A stretch of 64,000 bases of DNA from Azospira oryzae (GCF_004217225.1 NZ_SHKM01000002.1:1-64000); one strand, 5' to 3'. Shown: positions 47,147-56,871, numbered from the stretch's first letter. The notes: a model not told the origin generated them from the sequence alone. A program made the numbers and translations.

Positions 47147-47967
47147 GGCACGTTGCTCACATGCACTTGATGCAACAGGGTCACTGACTCACCGGCTTCC
47201 TCCAGCGTCAGGGACATGGAAACGACGCCCATGCGGGTATTGGCCACATTGGCATCGTAGGTCATGGTGCAGGCATTGGCGCGATTGGCTACCCGATCGG
47301 CAAGCAGTACCGGCGCCACGCCGGGAGGGGTGGGCTGAGCCGTCCCCACCAGGGCGTAGCCCGAATAGCGGCGCAGCAACCCGGCATCCGGATTACATTC
47401 ATAGGTCACGCGCTGGTTCACGATGAAGAAGCGGGCGCCGGGAGAAGGAACCGGAAAACGGAAGGCTGCAAACTGAACCACGCCGGCTGGGGTAATGCCC
47501 GTGATGGGCACCATATTGTTGCCGGTATAGGCATCCGCCCCCGAACCCGTCCCCAGATTGGCAATGGCGACATGGTCCCCCGCCTGAAAGACCGGTGGAG
47601 TGCCCAGCACGTCGAAGCCGTTGGTGTCCGCAATGCCAAATTCCAACGGATTGCCACCACCTGCAGCAGTCGGATCGGTACGATAGCGCCCGCCAGCCCG
47701 GGTCTGCAGAAACTCGAGGTAACGCACGTTACCGACTGCAGTTACGCGGATGCTGTTGGGCAGGGCTAGGCGTAAATCCCGCGCCATGCGGCGCAAGGCG
47801 GTGTCCGCAGTGTCCGTCAGACGGGCCCGGCGCTCCGTATCGAAATAGCCTTCGATGGGAATCCGGATGAACATGCCCACCAGCGAGCCGGCAATCCCCA
47901 GCAGTACCATGGCGACAATGGCTTCGATCAGGGTGAAGCCCCGCTGACGATGACGCGCCTGACTCAT
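47143..47967 (-). CDS. mshO: MSHA minor pilin MshO
   Basis: 274 aa from the ATG at 47967, which overlaps the mshD stop as ATGA. A farther in-frame start inside mshD is less likely. Prepilin sequence SQARHRQRG followed by FTLIEAIVAMVLLGIAGSL with Glu5. Large PilW/GspJ-like minor pilin. Confidence 0.87.
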   Translation of the reverse strand: MSQARHRQRGFTLIEAIVAMVLLGIAGSLVGMFIRIPIEGYFDTERRARLTDTADTALRRMARDLRLALPNSIRVTAVGNVRYLEFLQTRAGGRYRTDPTAAGGGNPLEFGIADTNGFDVLGTPPVFQAGDHVAIANLGTGSGADAYTGNNMVPITGITPAGVVQFAAFRFPVPSPGARFFIVNQRVTYECNPDAGLLRRYSGYALVGTAQPTPPGVAPVLLADRVANRANACTMTYDANVANTRMGVVSMSLTLEEAGESVTLLHQVHVSNVP

Positions 47968-48557
47968 GGCGACACCCGCGGCGCATGACGGGTACGGAAA
48001 CCATCGAGGCTGATCCACGTGTTGTTGGGCCCCGTCACCGTGACATTGACCAGCAGAGACTCCGTCGCCGAGATGCCGGCGATACCGAGTTCAGAAATGG
48101 TCACCGAGGCCTGATAGCCTGCGGGTGCGGCAATACCGGAAGAAAGATCGGTTGCGGCAATGTTCTTCGGCGTACCAAAGGCATCAACATAATCATTGAC
48201 GTTGTCGAACGGACGCGCCTCGGTCACTCCGGAGAAAGTATCCGGCCCCACACTCTCGATCAGTGCGGGAGTGCACTGGGCCGTGTTGGTGGCCGAAAGA
48301 AAATTGGGATCCTGGGGTTGGCAAAAGGTGAATCCGGCGGAGGTGATTTCTTCCATCAGGGATTCGGCCAGGGCCAGGGCCTGCTTTTGTGGCAGGGGGT
48401 CGGCGCTAAAACGGATGGCTGTGCTCATGGCCGAAAGCAATCCGGCCACGCCGATGCCGACCACCAGCAGGAAAACGATGGTTTCAATAAGCGTAAAGCC
48501 GCCCAGGCGGCGGCTCACGGAACAACCAGAAGGAATCGGGAGCTCAACGATGGACAT
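47964..48557 (-). CDS. mshD: MSHA minor pilin MshD
   Basis: 197 aa. Type IV prepilin peptide ending SRRLGG, then FTLIETIVFLLVVGIGVAGL with Glu5. PilV/GspI-like minor pilin. Its start overlaps the end of mshC by 14 bases. Confidence 0.87.
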   Translation of the reverse strand: MSIVELPIPSGCSVSRRLGGFTLIETIVFLLVVGIGVAGLLSAMSTAIRFSADPLPQKQALALAESLMEEITSAGFTFCQPQDPNFLSATNTAQCTPALIESVGPDTFSGVTEARPFDNVNDYVDAFGTPKNIAATDLSSGIAAPAGYQASVTISELGIAGISATESLLVNVTVTGPNNTWISLDGFRTRHAPRVSP

Positions 48558-49020
48558 AGCCGCTTTCGCCTTCCACCGTCAAAGTGAAACCGCCCTCCTG
48601 CCCGCTGACGTTAACGGTCACGCTGGTTGTCGGCGACAGACGCCCCAGAGGATCGAAATTCAATTGCATCGGCGCCAGCACCACACCATCGGGAATCGCC
48701 AGAATGTAATCGCCCGAGGCATTGGGATGGGCCAGGGAAGTATTGCAGGCATCGCCGGAGAAGGCTGACTTGCTAACACTGACCGTTGCCCCCGCCACAA
48801 CCACACACACCTGCCGACGCTGGGCGACGGCGGTGCGGCGGGCATCCTGCAACAACACCTGCAACTGGTCGGAAAACCCCCGCCCTTCAAAGCCATGACG
48901 CCCGGTGAACCTGGGCGCCGCATAGGCCGCCAGGATACCGAGCACGATCATGACCACAACGAGTTCGGGCAGGGTAAAGCCCCGGGAGGAAGAGAGGGGG
49001 CACCGGCCGTAGCGGACCAT
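48544..49020 (-). CDS. mshC: MSHA minor pilin MshC
   Basis: 158 aa from the ATG at 49020, which has GGAGAGGAGGG upstream; an ATG 8 codons earlier lacks a ribosome site. Prepilin peptide ends SSSRG, then FTLPELVVVMIVLGILAAYA: Pro4 and Glu5. FimT/GspH-like minor pilin with a C-terminal beta domain and two cysteines. Confidence 0.87.
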   Translation of the reverse strand: MVRYGRCPLSSSRGFTLPELVVVMIVLGILAAYAAPRFTGRHGFEGRGFSDQLQVLLQDARRTAVAQRRQVCVVVAGATVSVSKSAFSGDACNTSLAHPNASGDYILAIPDGVVLAPMQLNFDPLGRLSPTTSVTVNVSGQEGGFTLTVEGESGYVHR

Positions 49021-49043
49021 CAGGCCCTCCTCTCCATCATGCA

Positions 49044-49490
49044 TCAGCAGCCGCTAGTGACGACCGTGTAGGTGGGCTGGGTGTTGGCGCCAGCGGGTTG
49101 ATAGGTCACCTTGCAACTGGCCGGAGTGGCTGCGTTCTTGTGACGGATACCACTGGTACCGTCCATCTCGAAATCAGACGCCGGGCTCAGGTCCATCACG
49201 GAACTCAGGGCAGCGGCATTTGCAGCGTAGCCGTAGACCACGTTGACGTTGACGGCATTGGTGGCGGAGATGGTGGTGGGACCGGCGCCCAGAGCATTGC
49301 GGGCGGCAGCCTTGCCGTAAATCATGACGTTGGCGGAACGCATGGAAGCTTCCACACCACGGATCACGCCGGCACGGGCATCACCGCTCAGGTCGATGAA
49401 CTTGGGCAGGGCGGTCGCAGCCAGGATACCCAGAATGACGATCACCACGATCAGTTCGATCAGGGTAAAACCTTTTTGTTGGCTTTTCAC
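49044..49490 (-). CDS. mshA: Major MSHA pilin MshA
   Basis: 148 aa. Short leader MKSQQKG, then [20 protein letters not shown], with Glu5. C-terminal cysteines (PASCKVTY and TVVTSGC) form the expected disulfide loop. The strong GTAAAGGAG-type start region and central cluster position support the major subunit. Paired with the similar pilin 24 bases upstream. Confidence 0.9.
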   Translation of the reverse strand: MKSQQKGFTLIELIVVIVILGILAATALPKFIDLSGDARAGVIRGVEASMRSANVMIYGKAAARNALGAGPTTISATNAVNVNVVYGYAANAAALSSVMDLSPASDFEMDGTSGIRHKNAATPASCKVTYQPAGANTQPTYTVVTSGC

Positions 49491-49514
49491 AGTAAAGACT
49501 CCTTTAGAAAAAAA

Positions 49515-50051
49515 TCACAGACATTCGGAATTGGCAGTTGCGGTGCCGATGACCGGCGCGATGACCGTAGTGGTACCGGACATCTGTGCAGACTGGTAGG
49601 TAAACTGGCAGTTGGTGCCGGTGCCGCCGGGGACCACAATGGTCAGGGTGTTGGCAGCACCGGAGCCACCACCACTGGTCACATAATCCACTCCGGCGCC
49701 GGCAGCAGCCCCCGCCAACAATCCGGCAGCGGCGACAATACCATTGGCATCGGCCGTCGGATACTGGGCGACCCCGGTAATATTCACGCCTTCCATCGGA
49801 ATATTGATTACGGTGGTGCCATCGGCAGGACAGCTTCCGCCGGTACCGGCACGAGCCAGGCAAGTGGCGTGGAACAGAGCGGAGGCGGCACGCACGGAGG
49901 CTACCGCCCCCTGCAACTTAGCCTGGCGCGCCTGGACCTGCAGATTGACAAAACGGGGCAAAGCCGTAGCCGCCAGGATGCCCAGGATGATGATCACAAC
50001 GATCAGTTCGATAAGGGTAAAGCCCTTCTGCTGGGCCCGGATCAACTTCAT
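49515..50051 (-). CDS. mshB: Second MSHA-type pilin (mshB position)
   Basis: 178 aa from the ATG at 50051, with GGGAGAGAG upstream. The frame opens 19 codons earlier inside mshF, without a ribosome site. Leader [10 protein letters not shown], then [20 protein letters not shown], almost identical to MshA in the N-terminal helix but different beyond residue 45, with a glycine/alanine-rich middle. Its start overlaps the mshF stop as TAATG. It could be MshB or a second MshA; order favours MshB. Confidence 0.8.
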   Translation of the reverse strand: MKLIRAQQKGFTLIELIVVIIILGILAATALPRFVNLQVQARQAKLQGAVASVRAASALFHATCLARAGTGGSCPADGTTVINIPMEGVNITGVAQYPTADANGIVAAAGLLAGAAAGAGVDYVTSGGGSGAANTLTIVVPGGTGTNCQFTYQSAQMSGTTTVIAPVIGTATANSECL

Positions 50052-50593
50052 TACTCTCTCCCTGCGGGTGAAGCCGCGTAATGTTTTGGCAACCACCCGC
50101 ACGCACATTGGCCGGTGATACGCATGCCCTCAAATACTCGCCCATGCGACGGGGACTCCCGGTACACGGCGTCGATTGTGAACTCTACGCTTTCAGACGT
50201 AATTTCGTTTGTGAAAAAGTTCTCGGAATACCTTGGGCGATAAAGGATTTTCTTTCGCTCCGCATCAAAGTACCAGCCCCCGATTTGTAAATTTCCGTAA
50301 TCCCCGGCAATTACCCCGGCATAGGCCGGAACAGCGCCATGCAAGGCAGGAAAGGGATTCTCGGTTTCCAGACGAGCCAGGGCTCCATCTCCTTCCGTTC
50401 CGATACGGGCGGCCGCTTCCAGCCACACGCCTGCCCGTATTGTATCCAGCACAGAAATCACGGCGGTTCGCTCCACCGCCATCTGCACTTCCCTCAACCG
50501 GTGCAGCAACCCTGCCAACAACACTAAAGCAATCACCAAAACGACCAGCAACTCGAAACGGGATGCCCCCCTGATCCGGCGGTCCATCGCCAT
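50051..50593 (-). CDS. mshF: MshF-like MSHA biogenesis protein
   Basis: 180 aa. Pilin-like N-terminal helix [20 protein letters not shown] without a clear glycine cleavage site, then a periplasmic domain ([19 protein letters not shown]). Position between mshG and the pilin genes and this shape match MshF. ATGA overlap with mshG. Confidence 0.72.
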   Translation of the reverse strand: MAMDRRIRGASRFELLVVLVIALVLLAGLLHRLREVQMAVERTAVISVLDTIRAGVWLEAAARIGTEGDGALARLETENPFPALHGAVPAYAGVIAGDYGNLQIGGWYFDAERKKILYRPRYSENFFTNEITSESVEFTIDAVYRESPSHGRVFEGMRITGQCACGWLPKHYAASPAGRE

Positions 50594-51822
50594 CAGCGCT
50601 TGAAGGCAACCTTGCCCAGGTCCCAGATCGGCAGAAAGATGCCCAACGCCAGAACCAGCACCAAGATACCAAGGGCCACGATAAGAATCGGCTCGATCTG
50701 CTGGGAGAGGTTTTTCAGTTCGTACTCGACCTCACGCTGATACATGTCCGCCACTTCTTCCATCATGTCGTCCAGGGCGCCGGATTCCTCGCCGACAGCC
50801 ACCATCTGCAACACGATAGGGGTGAATACCCGGGCGCTGATGGCAGTACGCAGGACGGACTCGCCCCGCTCCACGCCTTCGCGCATTTTCTCGATCTTGT
50901 CCGCGATGAAGACATTGTCCACCGTCTGGGCCACCACGCTCATGGCCTGCACCACCGGCACACCACTACGCACCGCCAGGGCGAAGCTGCGGGAAAAGCG
51001 CGCCAGCGTGGCCTTTTCCACGATCTTCCCGGCAATGGGAACCCGTAGCTTGGTCCGGTCCCACAGGTAGCGCCCCATGGGCGTCGCCACCCAGGCGCGG
51101 AAGGCGAATATGATCCCGACCAATCCCGCCAGCAGATAGGGCCAGTCGGCCACCATGAAATCGGAGAAATTGATGAGCAACCGGGTCATGAAGGGCAACT
51201 CTGCGTTGAAGCCCTTGAACACCTGGGCGAAAGCAGGAATCACCCAGATATTCACCACCACGATGGCAATCGCCATGGCCGCCACAACAAAGCTTGGATA
51301 ACGCAGGGCCGACTTCACCTGGTTGCGCATGAACTGCTCGAAATCCAGGTGGTAGAAGAGACGGAGGAATATCTCCTCCAGCCGACCGGTCATTTCCCCC
51401 ACCCGCACCATGGAGAGATAGAACGGGGGGAAAACAGTCGAGTGACGCGCCAGAGACGCGGACAACTCACGGCCGGAATCCAGGCTCTCCCGCACTTCCT
51501 GCAGCAACCGCTTCATGGCGCCGTTGCTGCTGGATTCCTGCAAGCCGGCCAAGGCGCGCATGATCGGCACGCCGGCCTTGAGCAGGGTATAGATCTGGCG
51601 GCTGAAAAGCAGCACGTCCACATGACGGACTTTTTCCGCAAACAGGGTCAGGTTGAACTTGAGGCCGTCCCCGTTCTCCTGCTTGGGAGCCGGCTTGATT
51701 TCCAGCGGCGTAATTCCCTGCAACAACAGTTGATCGGCCACGGCCGAGGCAGACATGGCCTCCAGGGAGCCATTGACCAGGCCACCGCCGCTGCTGCGGC
51801 CCCGATAGCTGAAATTGGCCAC
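50593..51822 (-). CDS. mshG: MSHA inner membrane platform protein MshG (PilC/GspF family)
   Basis: 409 aa from a GTG at 51822, directly after the mshE stop. Two GspF domains with LLFSRQIYTLLKAGVPIMRA (about 75-95) and FSRSFALAVRSGVPVVQAM (about 275-295), and transmembrane segments at about 170, 225 and 380. Equivalent of PilC for the MSHA pilus. Confidence 0.93.
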   Translation of the reverse strand: MANFSYRGRSSGGGLVNGSLEAMSASAVADQLLLQGITPLEIKPAPKQENGDGLKFNLTLFAEKVRHVDVLLFSRQIYTLLKAGVPIMRALAGLQESSSNGAMKRLLQEVRESLDSGRELSASLARHSTVFPPFYLSMVRVGEMTGRLEEIFLRLFYHLDFEQFMRNQVKSALRYPSFVVAAMAIAIVVVNIWVIPAFAQVFKGFNAELPFMTRLLINFSDFMVADWPYLLAGLVGIIFAFRAWVATPMGRYLWDRTKLRVPIAGKIVEKATLARFSRSFALAVRSGVPVVQAMSVVAQTVDNVFIADKIEKMREGVERGESVLRTAISARVFTPIVLQMVAVGEESGALDDMMEEVADMYQREVEYELKNLSQQIEPILIVALGILVLVLALGIFLPIWDLGKVAFKR

Positions 51823-51824
51823 GC

Positions 51825-53531
51825 TCAGTCTTCCGTCTGGCTGGCCACGCGCATGGCCTCGTCAATGGTGGTGCGGCCCTGACGGGCCAGGCGTACCGCA
51901 TCCCGGCGCAGGGTGTTGCCGCCCATCTGCTTGCGGGCTGCCTGCATGAAGATGGAAGGATCGTCCTGATTGGTGGCTTCCACCACCTCGCTGGTCATTT
52001 CAAGCATTTCCCATACACCGGTACGCCCCTGGTAGCCGGTTCCGCCGCAGTGGGGGCACCCGGTACCCTTCTTGAAGTGGTGACCGTCGAGCTGCTCGCC
52101 CAGTTCATAACGCAGCCACTCGCGCTCGTGGGGCTCCGGCACATGGGGCGCGGCACAGGAATCGCAGATCACGCGCACCAGACGCTGGGCCAGGACCAGT
52201 TGCAGGGACAGGGCCACCATGTAGCGCGGCACCCCCATGTCGAGCAGGCGGATGGGCGTGGAGATGGCATCGTTGGTGTGCAGGGTGGAAAGCACCAGGT
52301 GGCCGGTCATGGCGGCCCGCATGCCGATTTCGGCCGTCATCTGGTCGCGCATTTCGCCCACCAGGATGATGTCCGGATCCTGGCGCAAGGCCGTACGCAG
52401 CACCCGGTCGAAGGAAAGGTCGATCTTTTCGTGCACCTGCACCTGATTGATGCCCGGCAGCCGGTATTCCACCGGGTCTTCCACGGTGATGACCTTCTTT
52501 TCCGTGGTATTCAGTTCGGACAGGGCCGCATACAGGGTGGTGGTCTTGCCGGAGCCGGTGGGTCCGGTGACCAGGACGATGCCGCTGGGGCGGTGGATGG
52601 CATGCCGCAGACGGTCCAGGATATGGGCCGGCATGTGGATGTTGTCGAGGCCGAGGATACCGTTGGACTGGGCCAGTATCCGCATCACCACCGACTCGCC
52701 GTACTGGGTGGGCATGGTGGAAATACGCACGTCCACCGGATTGTTGCGCACCTTGATGTTGAAGCGTCCGTCCTGGGGCAGGCGCTTTTCGGAGATGTCC
52801 AGGCCGGACATCAGTTTCAGGCGCAGGGCCACGGCAGTGGCGATTTTCGGGTCGGCCTCGGTCTGGATGTGCAGCACGCCGTCGATGCGGAAGCGGATGC
52901 GCAGGCGCGCCTCCTGGGGCTCGATGTGGATGTCCGACGCGCGGGTGCGCAGCGCTTCCTCGAACACGGTCTGCAGCAGCTTCACCACCGGCGCATCTTC
53001 GGCGCCCGGGGTCAGCCCCAGCAGCTCGCCGAATTCGATGGGCATGTCGCCCAGCTCAGCCTGCAGTTCCTTGGCCAGGCCGGAGATTTCCTCGGTGCGC
53101 CGGTACAGGCGGTCGATCGTGACCAGCAGCTGGCTCTCGGTCACCACCGCCAGCTCGATATCCCGCCGGACGAGGCGGACGATTTCGTCGTAGGCCAGCA
53201 GGTCGGTGGGATCCACCAGACCCACCAGCAGGGCGCTGCCCCGGTCTTCCAGGGGAATGGCGCGGAAGCGGCGAGCCTGGGCCTCGGGCAGCAGCTTGGT
53301 GAGGTCCGGCTTGACGTTGAAGGTCTTCAGGTCGAAGAAGGGGATGCGCAACTGGCGGGCCAGCGCCTGGGAAATCTGCTCCTCGCTGACGTACCCCCCA
53401 TCCACGAAAATGCGGCCCAGCTTGCGGCCAGTCAGCTTTTGCTCTTCCAGGGCCAGCTTGAGCTGCGCTTCGGTCAGCAGCCCTTGCTGAATCAACAGGT
53501 CACCGAGTCGGATTTTCTCCGGCCGCGCCAT
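51825..53531 (-). CDS. mshE: MSHA extension ATPase MshE with c-di-GMP-binding N-domain
   Basis: 568 aa. The N-terminus carries two tandem MshEN motifs: R8-L9-G10 to Q31 (RLGDLLIQQGLLTEAQLKLA) and K37-L38-G39 to Q60 (KLGRIFVDGGYVSEEQISQA). MshEN binds cyclic di-GMP in Vibrio MshE; in the second motif the leading arginine is lysine. The motor has Walker A GPTGSGKTTTLY near 323-334, Walker B DPDIILVGEMRD and a zinc tetracysteine (CDSC, CPHCGG). First gene of the leftward MSHA transcript. A weak TTGGGT-N18-TATAGT lies upstream on this strand. Confidence 0.94.
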   Translation of the reverse strand: MARPEKIRLGDLLIQQGLLTEAQLKLALEEQKLTGRKLGRIFVDGGYVSEEQISQALARQLRIPFFDLKTFNVKPDLTKLLPEAQARRFRAIPLEDRGSALLVGLVDPTDLLAYDEIVRLVRRDIELAVVTESQLLVTIDRLYRRTEEISGLAKELQAELGDMPIEFGELLGLTPGAEDAPVVKLLQTVFEEALRTRASDIHIEPQEARLRIRFRIDGVLHIQTEADPKIATAVALRLKLMSGLDISEKRLPQDGRFNIKVRNNPVDVRISTMPTQYGESVVMRILAQSNGILGLDNIHMPAHILDRLRHAIHRPSGIVLVTGPTGSGKTTTLYAALSELNTTEKKVITVEDPVEYRLPGINQVQVHEKIDLSFDRVLRTALRQDPDIILVGEMRDQMTAEIGMRAAMTGHLVLSTLHTNDAISTPIRLLDMGVPRYMVALSLQLVLAQRLVRVICDSCAAPHVPEPHEREWLRYELGEQLDGHHFKKGTGCPHCGGTGYQGRTGVWEMLEMTSEVVEATNQDDPSIFMQAARKQMGGNTLRRDAVRLARQGRTTIDEAMRVASQTED

Positions 53532-53619
53532 AAAATCTCCAATCTGCTTTAAGATTGACGCTTAATTTTTTGAACTATATCGCTTTTTTACCAACCAACC
53601 CAAGCCGCATTGTGCCTTC

Positions 53620-54084
53620 GTGACCGCCATCATTCTTTACCAGCCCGAAATCCCGCCCAACACCGGTAACATTATTCGCCTTTGCGCCAATACTGGCTGT
53701 GAATTACATCTCATCGAACCTTTGGGATTCGATCTTTCGGACAAACAATTGCGGCGGGCGGGACTGGACTACCACGAATATGCCAAAGTCACACGCCATG
53801 GAGACTGGCAGAGCTGCCTGGCGGCCATGGCGGGACGGCGCATCTTCGCCCTATCCACCCGCGGCGGACAACGTTACGACACGGTGCGATATCGGCAAGA
53901 CGATGCCTTCGTTTTTGGTCGGGAAACGGCAGGTTTGCCTGAGGAAATCCTGGGCCAGTTTGCCCCGGAGCAGCGACTGCGCCTGCCGATGCTGCCGGAC
54001 CAGCGCAGTCTCAATCTTTCCAATGCCGCCGCCGTGATGGCGTTTGAAGTTTGGCGGCAACTGGACTTTGCCGGCGGCCGTTAG
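53620..54084 (+). CDS. trmL: tRNA (cytidine(34)-2'-O)-methyltransferase TrmL
   Basis: 154 aa from a GTG at 53620. SPOUT-family knot with IILYQPEIPPNTGNIIRLCA at the N-terminus, FGRETAGLPEE and LPMLPDQRSLNLSNAAAV at the C-terminal knot. Methylates the wobble base of tRNA-Leu isoacceptors. Divergent from mshE and convergent with gpsA. Confidence 0.93.
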   Translation: MTAIILYQPEIPPNTGNIIRLCANTGCELHLIEPLGFDLSDKQLRRAGLDYHEYAKVTRHGDWQSCLAAMAGRRIFALSTRGGQRYDTVRYRQDDAFVFGRETAGLPEEILGQFAPEQRLRLPMLPDQRSLNLSNAAAVMAFEVWRQLDFAGGR

Positions 54085-54096
54085 GTCAACGGCAAA

Positions 54097-55092
54097 TCAG
54101 CCCTGCTCGGGCTTGGGGTCCCGGGAAAGCAGCTGGCTCACCGCCTCGGCGGCCGGCAGGTCGTGGTGCAGCACCGCATCCACCGCGGCAGTGATGGGCA
54201 TGTCGATGCCCAGGCGACGGGCCAGTCCGGCCACCTCGGCGGCCGTGCTGACGCCCTCCGCCACATGCCCCAGATCCACCAGGGTCTGGGCCAGGGTCTT
54301 GCCCTGCCCCAGGGCCAGGCCGACCCGGCGGTTGCGGGACAGGTCGCCGGTACAGGTAAGGATCAGGTCACCCATCCCCGCCAGACCCATGAAGGTTTCC
54401 CGCCGCCCGCCCAGGGCCTCGCCGAGACGGGCGATTTCGGCCAGCCCCCGGGTCACCAGGGCCGCCCGGGCATTGAGCCCCAGGTCCAGGCCGTCGGCGA
54501 TGCCGGTGGCGATGGCCAGCACATTCTTCACCGCACCGCCCACCTCCACCCCCACCACATCATCGTGGGCATAGATGCGCAGGCGCTGCGTATGCAGCTG
54601 CCGAGCCAGGCGGGCCGCCAGTTCCCCATCGGCGGAAGCCAGGGTGATGGCCGTCGGCTGCTGCCGCGCCACTTCATCGGCAAAGCTGGGGCCGGAAAGG
54701 GCGCCGCAGGGATGATCGGCGCCCAACTCTTCCGCCACCACCTGGTGCGGCAGCTTGGCAGAGCCAGCCTCCAGGCCTTTGCAGGCCCACAGCACGGGCA
54801 CCGTGCCGGCCAGGCCGGCAGCCTTGAGGCTGCGCAGGGTGGGACGCAGACCGACCAGGGGCGTCGCCACCAGCAACAGGTCCGCATCGGCGGCCGCCCA
54901 GGCCAGGTCGGAGCCGACCTCCAGCCCCTCGGGGAACGAAGCACCCGGCAGGTAACGGCTGTTGGCCCGCTCCCGGGCCATGATCTCGGCCTGGGGCTGC
55001 TCCCAGGACCACAGACGGACCCGGTGGGCCGGAGCAAAGGCGATGGCCAGCGCGGTTCCCCAGGCGCCGGCACCTAGAACGGCAATATTCAT
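54097..55092 (-). CDS. gpsA: Glycerol-3-phosphate dehydrogenase [NAD(P)+]
   Basis: 331 aa. N-terminal Rossmann motif [18 protein letters not shown], substrate region [14 protein letters not shown] and catalytic-lysine segment [20 protein letters not shown]. Makes sn-glycerol 3-phosphate for phospholipids. Last gene of the leftward arsR-rhodanese-grxC-secB-SH3-gpsA row. Confidence 0.95.
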   Translation of the reverse strand: MNIAVLGAGAWGTALAIAFAPAHRVRLWSWEQPQAEIMARERANSRYLPGASFPEGLEVGSDLAWAAADADLLLVATPLVGLRPTLRSLKAAGLAGTVPVLWACKGLEAGSAKLPHQVVAEELGADHPCGALSGPSFADEVARQQPTAITLASADGELAARLARQLHTQRLRIYAHDDVVGVEVGGAVKNVLAIATGIADGLDLGLNARAALVTRGLAEIARLGEALGGRRETFMGLAGMGDLILTCTGDLSRNRRVGLALGQGKTLAQTLVDLGHVAEGVSTAAEVAGLARRLGIDMPITAAVDAVLHHDLPAAEAVSQLLSRDPKPEQG

Positions 55093-55106
55093 GGATGGAT
55101 CAATAC

Positions 55107-55580
55107 TTAAAGGCCCCAGACCTGGTTGGCCCGGAGATAGCCGGTCTGGCCGTCCCGATGCCGGACTTTGGCCCAGCCGGCCGGACCTGCTTCGAGAAGC
55201 TCGAGGGCAACCCCCTTTTCCGCCTGGAACGCCAGGGGCGAGGCGGTATCGGCGGCCTGGTGCACCTCGGCCCGGTCCGCCGTCACCTGCAGGGTACGGC
55301 GATCGGCCAGGGCCGCCCGCTCAATCCAGGCCAGCCCGCCGGCCGCATCCCGGACCTTGGCCCAGCCTTCCAGATTGACCACCACTTCCACCGGGGTATA
55401 GCGGCGGATGATGAACTGGGGCACCCCCTTCTTCGAGGGCGAATCGTAGAGGATGGCGGCAGCCGAGCCTTCGCCCGGCTCCACCGAACGGTAGTCAGCC
55501 GCCTGGACGGCCAGGGCCGGCAGGCAAAGAAGCAGGGCACGCGACAAAACCGTCATCCAAGAAGATACGCGCTGGCACAT
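55107..55580 (-). CDS. Exported SH3-domain protein
   Basis: 157 aa with a signal peptide ([16 protein letters not shown]). Two bacterial SH3 domains, about 30-85 ([40 protein letters not shown]) and 95-155 ([40 protein letters not shown]). Such SH3 modules bind cell-wall peptides. It lies between secB and gpsA, 14 bases before gpsA. Confidence 0.85.
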   Translation of the reverse strand: MCQRVSSWMTVLSRALLLCLPALAVQAADYRSVEPGEGSAAAILYDSPSKKGVPQFIIRRYTPVEVVVNLEGWAKVRDAAGGLAWIERAALADRRTLQVTADRAEVHQAADTASPLAFQAEKGVALELLEAGPAGWAKVRHRDGQTGYLRANQVWGL

Positions 55581-55605
55581 GTCCTACCTCCGGCTGCCGG
55601 TTGAA

Positions 55606-56070
55606 TTACTGGATGGGAACTTCGTTGGCACCAGCCTGCTGGGCTTCGGCCTGACGGGCCATGTAGAGGGCCTCGAAATTGACCGGCTGCAGCACCACGG
55701 GGGCAAAGCCGGCACGGGCGATGGCGCTGGAAACCACTTCCCGGGCATAGGGGAAGAGCACATTGGGGCAGGCGATGGCCAGCAGGGGCTCCAGGTTTTC
55801 TTCCGGCACGTTGCGGATCTGGAACACGCCGGCCTGGCCGGCTTCCACCAGGAACACGGTCTTGCCGTCTTCCAGCTTGGCGGTGACGGTGACGGTCAAC
55901 ACCACTTCGAACATGCCGTCGCCCAGACCGGAGCCTTCGCTACGCAGCTGGATGTCCACCTGGGGGGAGGTCTGCTCCAGGAAAATCTGGGGCGCATTCG
56001 GCACTTCGACGGACAGATCTTTGACGTACAGCTTTTCGATGGCGAAAACGGGGGATTCGGCTTGGCTCAT
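55606..56070 (-). CDS. secB: Protein-export chaperone SecB
   Basis: 154 aa from the ATG at 56070. An open frame continues upstream through grxC in another phase and is not coding. FAIEKLYVKDLSVEVPNAPQ, QAGVFQIRNVPEENLEPLL and CPNVLFPYAREVVSSAIARA are diagnostic. Tetrameric holdase delivering preproteins to SecA. Follows grxC, the usual order. Confidence 0.97.
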   Translation of the reverse strand: MSQAESPVFAIEKLYVKDLSVEVPNAPQIFLEQTSPQVDIQLRSEGSGLGDGMFEVVLTVTVTAKLEDGKTVFLVEAGQAGVFQIRNVPEENLEPLLAIACPNVLFPYAREVVSSAIARAGFAPVVLQPVNFEALYMARQAEAQQAGANEVPIQ

Positions 56071-56105
56071 GGTTTGGATTTCCAGTGATTCGGTTGAAGG
56101 GAGAC

Positions 56106-56372
56106 TCAGGACTCGTCGGCCAGCAGGGGCACCAGCCCCCCGGCACGGTCCAGGGCATAGAGGTCGTCGCAGCCGCCGACGTGGGTGTCGCCGATGAAAA
56201 TCTGGGGCACGGTACGCTTGCCGCCGGTCTTTTCCATCATTTCCTCGCGGCGGGCCGGCTCCAGGTCCACCCGGACCTTCTCGATTTCGGCCACGCCCTT
56301 GCTCTTGAGCAGTTGCTCGGCGCGGATGCAGTAGGGACAAACGGCGGTGGAATACATCAGAACACGTTTCAT
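56106..56372 (-). CDS. grxC: Glutaredoxin 3
   Basis: 88 aa from the ATG at 56372, with GAGGAG upstream. Active site C12-P-Y-C15 in YSTAVCPYCIRAE, cis-proline TVPQIFIGDTHVGGCDDL. Reduces disulfides with glutathione. Lies 10 bases after the rhodanese gene. Confidence 0.96.
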   Translation of the reverse strand: MKRVLMYSTAVCPYCIRAEQLLKSKGVAEIEKVRVDLEPARREEMMEKTGGKRTVPQIFIGDTHVGGCDDLYALDRAGGLVPLLADES

Positions 56373-56382
56373 GACGGACTCC

Positions 56383-56796
56383 TCAGGCCTTGCCGCGGGA
56401 CAGGGGCAGGCCGGCCTGGGTCCAGGTGCCGACACCGCCGGAGAGATTCACCACCTTGGCAAAACCGACCTTGCGCATCTGCTCGCAGGCCTTGGCGGAA
56501 CGGATGCCGGAAGCGCAGCAGACCACGATGGCCCGGTCCTTGTACTGGTCCAGGGAGGCCAGGTGTTCGTCCAGCTTGTTCAGGGGCGTGTTGCGGGCAT
56601 TGGGCAGGTGGCCGGTGGCGAACTCGGCCGGATCGCGCACGTCGATCACCAGGGCATCTTCCCGGTTGATCAGCAGGGTGGCGTCGGTGGCGGAAACGGC
56701 CTTGCTGCCATTGCCGCGCAGCAGGGAAACCACCAGGGCCAGGCCACTCGCCAGGACCAGACCGACCAGAAAAGCGTTCTGCTTAATAAAATCCAA
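56383..56796 (-). CDS. Membrane-anchored rhodanese-like sulfurtransferase
   Basis: 137 aa. One N-terminal transmembrane helix (about 8-26, AFLVGLVLASGLALVVSLL), then a rhodanese domain: NREDALVIDVRDPAEFATGH and active loop VVCCASGIRSAKA with the reactive cysteine. YibN-like. It carries persulfide sulfur in the cytoplasm near the membrane. Follows the ArsR-family gene by 75 bases, which fits control by a sulfur sensor. Confidence 0.9.
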   Translation of the reverse strand: MDFIKQNAFLVGLVLASGLALVVSLLRGNGSKAVSATDATLLINREDALVIDVRDPAEFATGHLPNARNTPLNKLDEHLASLDQYKDRAIVVCCASGIRSAKACEQMRKVGFAKVVNLSGGVGTWTQAGLPLSRGKA

Positions 56797-56871
56797 ACCA
56801 GACTCCGTAAGGGGTGATGAGGGGAAAACGACTCGGGGAGATTACCGCAACCACGCCCCCCAGGGGTGATT

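Noticed and set aside
50052-50108. A longer start for the mshB-position pilin.
   Set aside because: It would put 29 residues before the cleavage glycine and has no ribosome site; the ATG at 50051 has one and overlaps the mshF stop.
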